Assembly: GCA_035315885.1 (NCBI GenBank)
Contig: DATFXM010000069.1
Coordinates: forward strand, 1 to 64,000
DNA length: 64,000 nucleotides
Source: DATFXM01 sp035315885
Lineage (GTDB): Bacteria > Acidobacteriota > Blastocatellia > UBA7656
Direction: 5' to 3'
Of this stretch, positions 60,834-64,000 are shown one piece after another; position 1 is the stretch's first letter; every line of letters begins with the position of its first letter. Below the pieces are notes generated by a model. It was not told the DNA's origin, searched no databases, and worked only from the letters and a program-made list of their open reading frames with translations. Made by a program: the position numbers and the translations under genes.

Positions 60834-63800
60834 ATGGAGCAAATGACTAGATCACGGACGATTTTTTCTAAAGCCATTTCCCTCACGGTGACGCTCATCT
60901 TGAGCATATATTTCGTCGCAGCGCAAACAACCGCAACATTGCGAGGGCAAGTGACTGATCAACTCGGAGGGGCGGTCTCCGGCGCCGCCGTAACTCTGAT
61001 CGACTCCAACAACGCCGAGAAAACCGCCACCACCAACGATCAGGGTGTCTTCGTATTCAACGGGATCGCACCCGGCAAGTATTTTCTTCGCGTTATTGCA
61101 ACCGGATTTGCGCTCTTCGAGAAAGATTCCGTCGAAGTCGTCGCCGGACGTCGAGATTCGCTGGATGTAAGGTTGACCGCGACGATTGAAAAACAGAAAG
61201 TGGAGATTACGTCTAGCGATACGCCGCTCAGCACCGATCCCGACGCCAATAAGGGTGCAATCGTATTAAAAGGGAAAGATCTCGACGCGCTGCCGGACGA
61301 TCCGGACGACCTTGCGAGCGCACTGCAGGCGATGGCCGGAGCGTCCGCTGGACCAAATGGAGGCCAGCTCTACATTGATGGGTTCTCGGGCGGGAACATG
61401 CCTCCTAAGGAAGCCATTCGGGAGATCCGCATAAACCAGAATCCGTTTGCCGCCGAAAACGACCGGATAGGTTTTGGAAGAATTGAGATATTCACGAAAC
61501 CCGGTGTTGAAAAGTACCACGGCTCCGCATTCTTAACGTACAACAATGAGTTGTTCAACTCGCGAAATCCGTTCGTGACCAACAAACCGGACTCACAGTT
61601 TAAATTCATCAACGCCAGCTTCAGCGGCCCGTTGATCAGCAAGAAGGCATCGTTTTTTCTGAACATCTTTCATCGCGACATCGAAGACAACGCGATCATC
61701 AACGCAACCGTACTCGATCCGGCCCTGAATCCATTGCTGATCAGCCAAGCCGTGGTCACGCCCAAGCGTTTCACCGACCCGAGCGCGCGACTGGACTATC
61801 AGATCAACAAGAACAACACGCTGATGGCGCGCTACAACTACGGCAACGACAGCCTCGAAAACGTAGGGATAGGAGATTTCACGCTGCCGTCCCGGGCGTC
61901 GACGATCGCCAATACCGATCATACGCTCCAGCTCACCGAGACTGCGGTGATAACCCCGAGAATCGTCAACGAAACGCGGTTCCAGTTTCTTCGGAATAAC
62001 AGGGAACAGCACGGCGATGCCTCGACTCCATCCATTGTTGTAGTGGACGCCTTCAACGGAGGCGGAGCGAACGTGGGGCTCGCGACGAACAACTCAAATC
62101 GGTACGAGTTGCAAAACTACACCACGTGGAGCCATAAGAATCATACATTCAAATTCGGCGTACGCATTCGAGCGATTCACATCGACGATGAGTCGCCGTT
62201 CAACTTTGCCGGGACCTACATATTCTTCGGCGGCGGTGGTCCTTTGCTCGATTCCAACAATCAAATTGTTCACGATGGATCGGGCACCGTGGTGTTGACG
62301 CACATCACCAGTCTCGAGCGATATCGCCGCACTCTGCTGGGTCAACAAGAGGGTTTGACGCCGGCGCAAATCGTGGAGCTGGGAGGCGGCGCATCGCAAC
62401 TGTCAATCGCTGGTGGGAACCCGGCGGCAGGAGTGACGCAGTGGGACTTCGGTGGCTACTTCCAGGACGACTGGAGGCTTCGACCGAACCTGACTCTAAG
62501 CTACGGGCTGCGATACGAGCGGCAAACCAATATCAGCAGCAACCTCAATTTCGGACCCCGAGTTGCGTTTGCCTGGTCGCCCGGCGGGGGGTCGCGTCAG
62601 GCGAAGACGGTGGTCCGCGGCGGGGCCGGAATTTTTTATGAGCGAGTCGGCGAGAACCTTACGCTGCAGTCCGACAGATTCAACGGCATAAACCAGATGC
62701 AGTTCACCGTCACCGATCCGACGATCCTCGGAATCTTTCCGAGAGTGCCGTCGATAGACACGCTCTCGGCGTTTGCCTTGCCGCAGAATACATATCAGCT
62801 CGATGGCGGGATGCACGCTCCCTACACTATTCAGTCCAGCATCAGCGTCGAACGACAGTTGCCCTACCGGTTTGTGCTAACCACGACGTACATGAACGCG
62901 CGGGGTGTGCATTATCTGCGTCTGCGAAACATCAATGCTCCTTTGCCGGGAACCTTCGATCCGACCGTGCCGGACAGCGGCGTTAGACCGTTCGGAGATG
63001 TAGGCAACATATTTGAGTATGAGTCGAGCGGGATATTCAAACAGAACCAGTTGATTTTCAACATCTCGAACAGGTTCAACCGCTACTTCACCGTGACCGG
63101 CGTGTACATCCTGGGGAAGACCCAAAGCGATACGGACGGCTCGGGAACGCTTCCCTCGAATACTTATGACCTGCGCGGCGAGTTCGGCCGGACTTCGTTC
63201 GATGTACGACATCGGGCGTTCGTGTTCGGCTCAGTGAACCTGCCCTGGCAGGTCAGCCTGAATCCGTTCTTGTTTGTGTCGTCAGCGCCGCCGTTCAACA
63301 TCGTCACTGGAGTCGATACCAATGGCGATACGGCTTCGAATGATCGGCCAGCGTTCGCGACTGATCTGTCTCGACCGAGCGTCAAGATCACGAAGTTCGG
63401 TGCGTTCGATCTGAATCCTCTGCCGGGGGCGGAGATAATTCCGAGGAACTTCGGCGAGGCCTTCGGTTACTTCTCGCTCAATATGCGCGTCAGCAAGACG
63501 TTTGGCTTCGGAGGTCATCCCAGCAGCTCGCAGCTCAGCCAGACTCAACAAGGCGGGCAGGACCAACAGCGAGGGGGAGCCGGAAACCGTGGCGGCGCCG
63601 GATTTGGCGGAGCGAGAGGCGGAGGCGCCGGCGCAGGAGCGGGTGGACTTGGCGGTGGGCAAGGCGGCCGTCCAGGAGGAGGGCCGGGCGGGTTTCCTGG
63701 CGGAATGATGATGGGCGGCGGGGGCAGCGATCATCCGTACAACCTGACGATTTCAGTAAACGCGTCAAACATTCTCAACCACACTAACCCTGCGGCACCG

Positions 63801-63947
63801 GTGGGAAACCTCAGTTCGCCGTTGTTCGGCTTGTCTACAAAGCTGGCGGCGGGCGGGATCAACTTTGGGGGCGGCGGAGGCGGCTTCGGCGCAGCAACCG
63901 TCGCGAACAACCGCCGCATCGATTTTCAACTCGCCTTTAGGTTCTAA
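60834..63947 (+). CDS. Oar-like TonB-dependent receptor with carboxypeptidase-regulatory-like domain
   Basis: A roughly 1037-residue outer-membrane protein. After a signal peptide (LTVTLILSIYFVAAQ) comes a carboxypeptidase regulatory-like beta-sandwich (TATLRGQVTDQLGGAVSGAAVTL, near 31-115). Then follow a plug region (RINQNPFAAENDRIGFGRIEIFTKPG) and a large beta-barrel ending in aromatic FQLAFRF, the usual terminus for outer-membrane insertion. Near residues 900-970 there is a Gly-rich loop (GGGAGAGAGGLGGGQGG, GGPGGFPGGMMMGGGG). Such receptors are abundant in Acidobacteriota; the ligand is unknown. Confidence 0.9.
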   Translation: MEQMTRSRTIFSKAISLTVTLILSIYFVAAQTTATLRGQVTDQLGGAVSGAAVTLIDSNNAEKTATTNDQGVFVFNGIAPGKYFLRVIATGFALFEKDSVEVVAGRRDSLDVRLTATIEKQKVEITSSDTPLSTDPDANKGAIVLKGKDLDALPDDPDDLASALQAMAGASAGPNGGQLYIDGFSGGNMPPKEAIREIRINQNPFAAENDRIGFGRIEIFTKPGVEKYHGSAFLTYNNELFNSRNPFVTNKPDSQFKFINASFSGPLISKKASFFLNIFHRDIEDNAIINATVLDPALNPLLISQAVVTPKRFTDPSARLDYQINKNNTLMARYNYGNDSLENVGIGDFTLPSRASTIANTDHTLQLTETAVITPRIVNETRFQFLRNNREQHGDASTPSIVVVDAFNGGGANVGLATNNSNRYELQNYTTWSHKNHTFKFGVRIRAIHIDDESPFNFAGTYIFFGGGGPLLDSNNQIVHDGSGTVVLTHITSLERYRRTLLGQQEGLTPAQIVELGGGASQLSIAGGNPAAGVTQWDFGGYFQDDWRLRPNLTLSYGLRYERQTNISSNLNFGPRVAFAWSPGGGSRQAKTVVRGGAGIFYERVGENLTLQSDRFNGINQMQFTVTDPTILGIFPRVPSIDTLSAFALPQNTYQLDGGMHAPYTIQSSISVERQLPYRFVLTTTYMNARGVHYLRLRNINAPLPGTFDPTVPDSGVRPFGDVGNIFEYESSGIFKQNQLIFNISNRFNRYFTVTGVYILGKTQSDTDGSGTLPSNTYDLRGEFGRTSFDVRHRAFVFGSVNLPWQVSLNPFLFVSSAPPFNIVTGVDTNGDTASNDRPAFATDLSRPSVKITKFGAFDLNPLPGAEIIPRNFGEAFGYFSLNMRVSKTFGFGGHPSSSQLSQTQQGGQDQQRGGAGNRGGAGFGGARGGGAGAGAGGLGGGQGGRPGGGPGGFPGGMMMGGGGSDHPYNLTISVNASNILNHTNPAAPVGNLSSPLFGLSTKLAAGGINFGGGGGGFGAATVANNRRIDFQLAFRF

Positions 63948-63949
63948 CG

Positions 63950-64000
63950 CGAAGGGGCGAACGGGCGACGCGGAGAGGAGTGACGCGGGGAGGAGTGACG
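63950..64000. repeat. ggcgaaggg / cggggaggagtgac repeat units at the right edge
   Basis: gcgaaggggcgaacgggcga followed by cgcggagaggagtgac and cgcggggaggagtgac, the left arm of the same family as 33605, 35081 and 59150. It begins just after the receptor gene and runs off the window. Confidence 0.85.

Overview
The window (about 58% G+C by eye) looks like a chromosomal segment of a free-living Gram-negative bacterium, most likely an Acidobacteriota member of the Blastocatellia type. This is inferred from the Oar-like TonB receptor with a Gly-rich loop, the many secreted and lipoprotein genes, the mix of RND pumps and sugar genes, and short tandem-repeat intergenic elements. No prophage, IS transposase, CRISPR array or rRNA operon is visible.

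Layout. 1-1.9 kb: start of the dcw cell-division cluster (mraZ, rsmH, reading left) with a clear promoter and three MraZ-type operator boxes. 2-7 kb: ZIP metal transporter, POT peptide transporter, a GNAT-like protein and a PQQ-type beta-propeller. 7.4-9.4 kb: a PLP aminotransferase downstream of a DUF1573 lipoprotein whose first motif cysteine is replaced by an in-frame TGA (candidate selenoprotein). 9.5-16.7 kb: a stand-alone Smr protein, a lipoprotein, a large membrane/coiled-coil protein, a GT-C-like membrane protein and a di-heme cytochrome c. 17 kb: tRNA-Ser(GCU) with its own promoter and terminator. 17.3-21.9 kb: DoxX, chrA-pepE-ornithine cyclodeaminase and a periplasmic beta-carbonic anhydrase. 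23-33 kb: a czcCBA-type metal efflux operon facing a CpxRA-like two-component system, with a divergent Spy/CpxP-like gene and a phytase-like secreted protein. 35-46.5 kb: a leftward run with exonuclease III and a sugar locus (GH97 glycosidase, SSS symporter, galactokinase, L-fuconate dehydratase, a solute-binding-like protein, an SDR epimerase and a SIS protein). 46.8-64 kb: AsmA-like protein, lipoprotein, AcrAB-type pump, a glycogen-debranching-like enzyme with a family 4 glycosyltransferase, and a DUF5666-like protein beside an Oar-like outer-membrane receptor.

A striking feature is a family of intergenic elements built from 7-9 bp tandem units (gcagtag, actcagc/aactcag, ggcgaaggg, ctcatctc). 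Most are arranged as two inverted arrays around a short unique loop. Several begin exactly at, or supply, the stop codon of the preceding gene. The two observations most worth following are the DUF1573 UGA gene and these inverted tandem-repeat elements.
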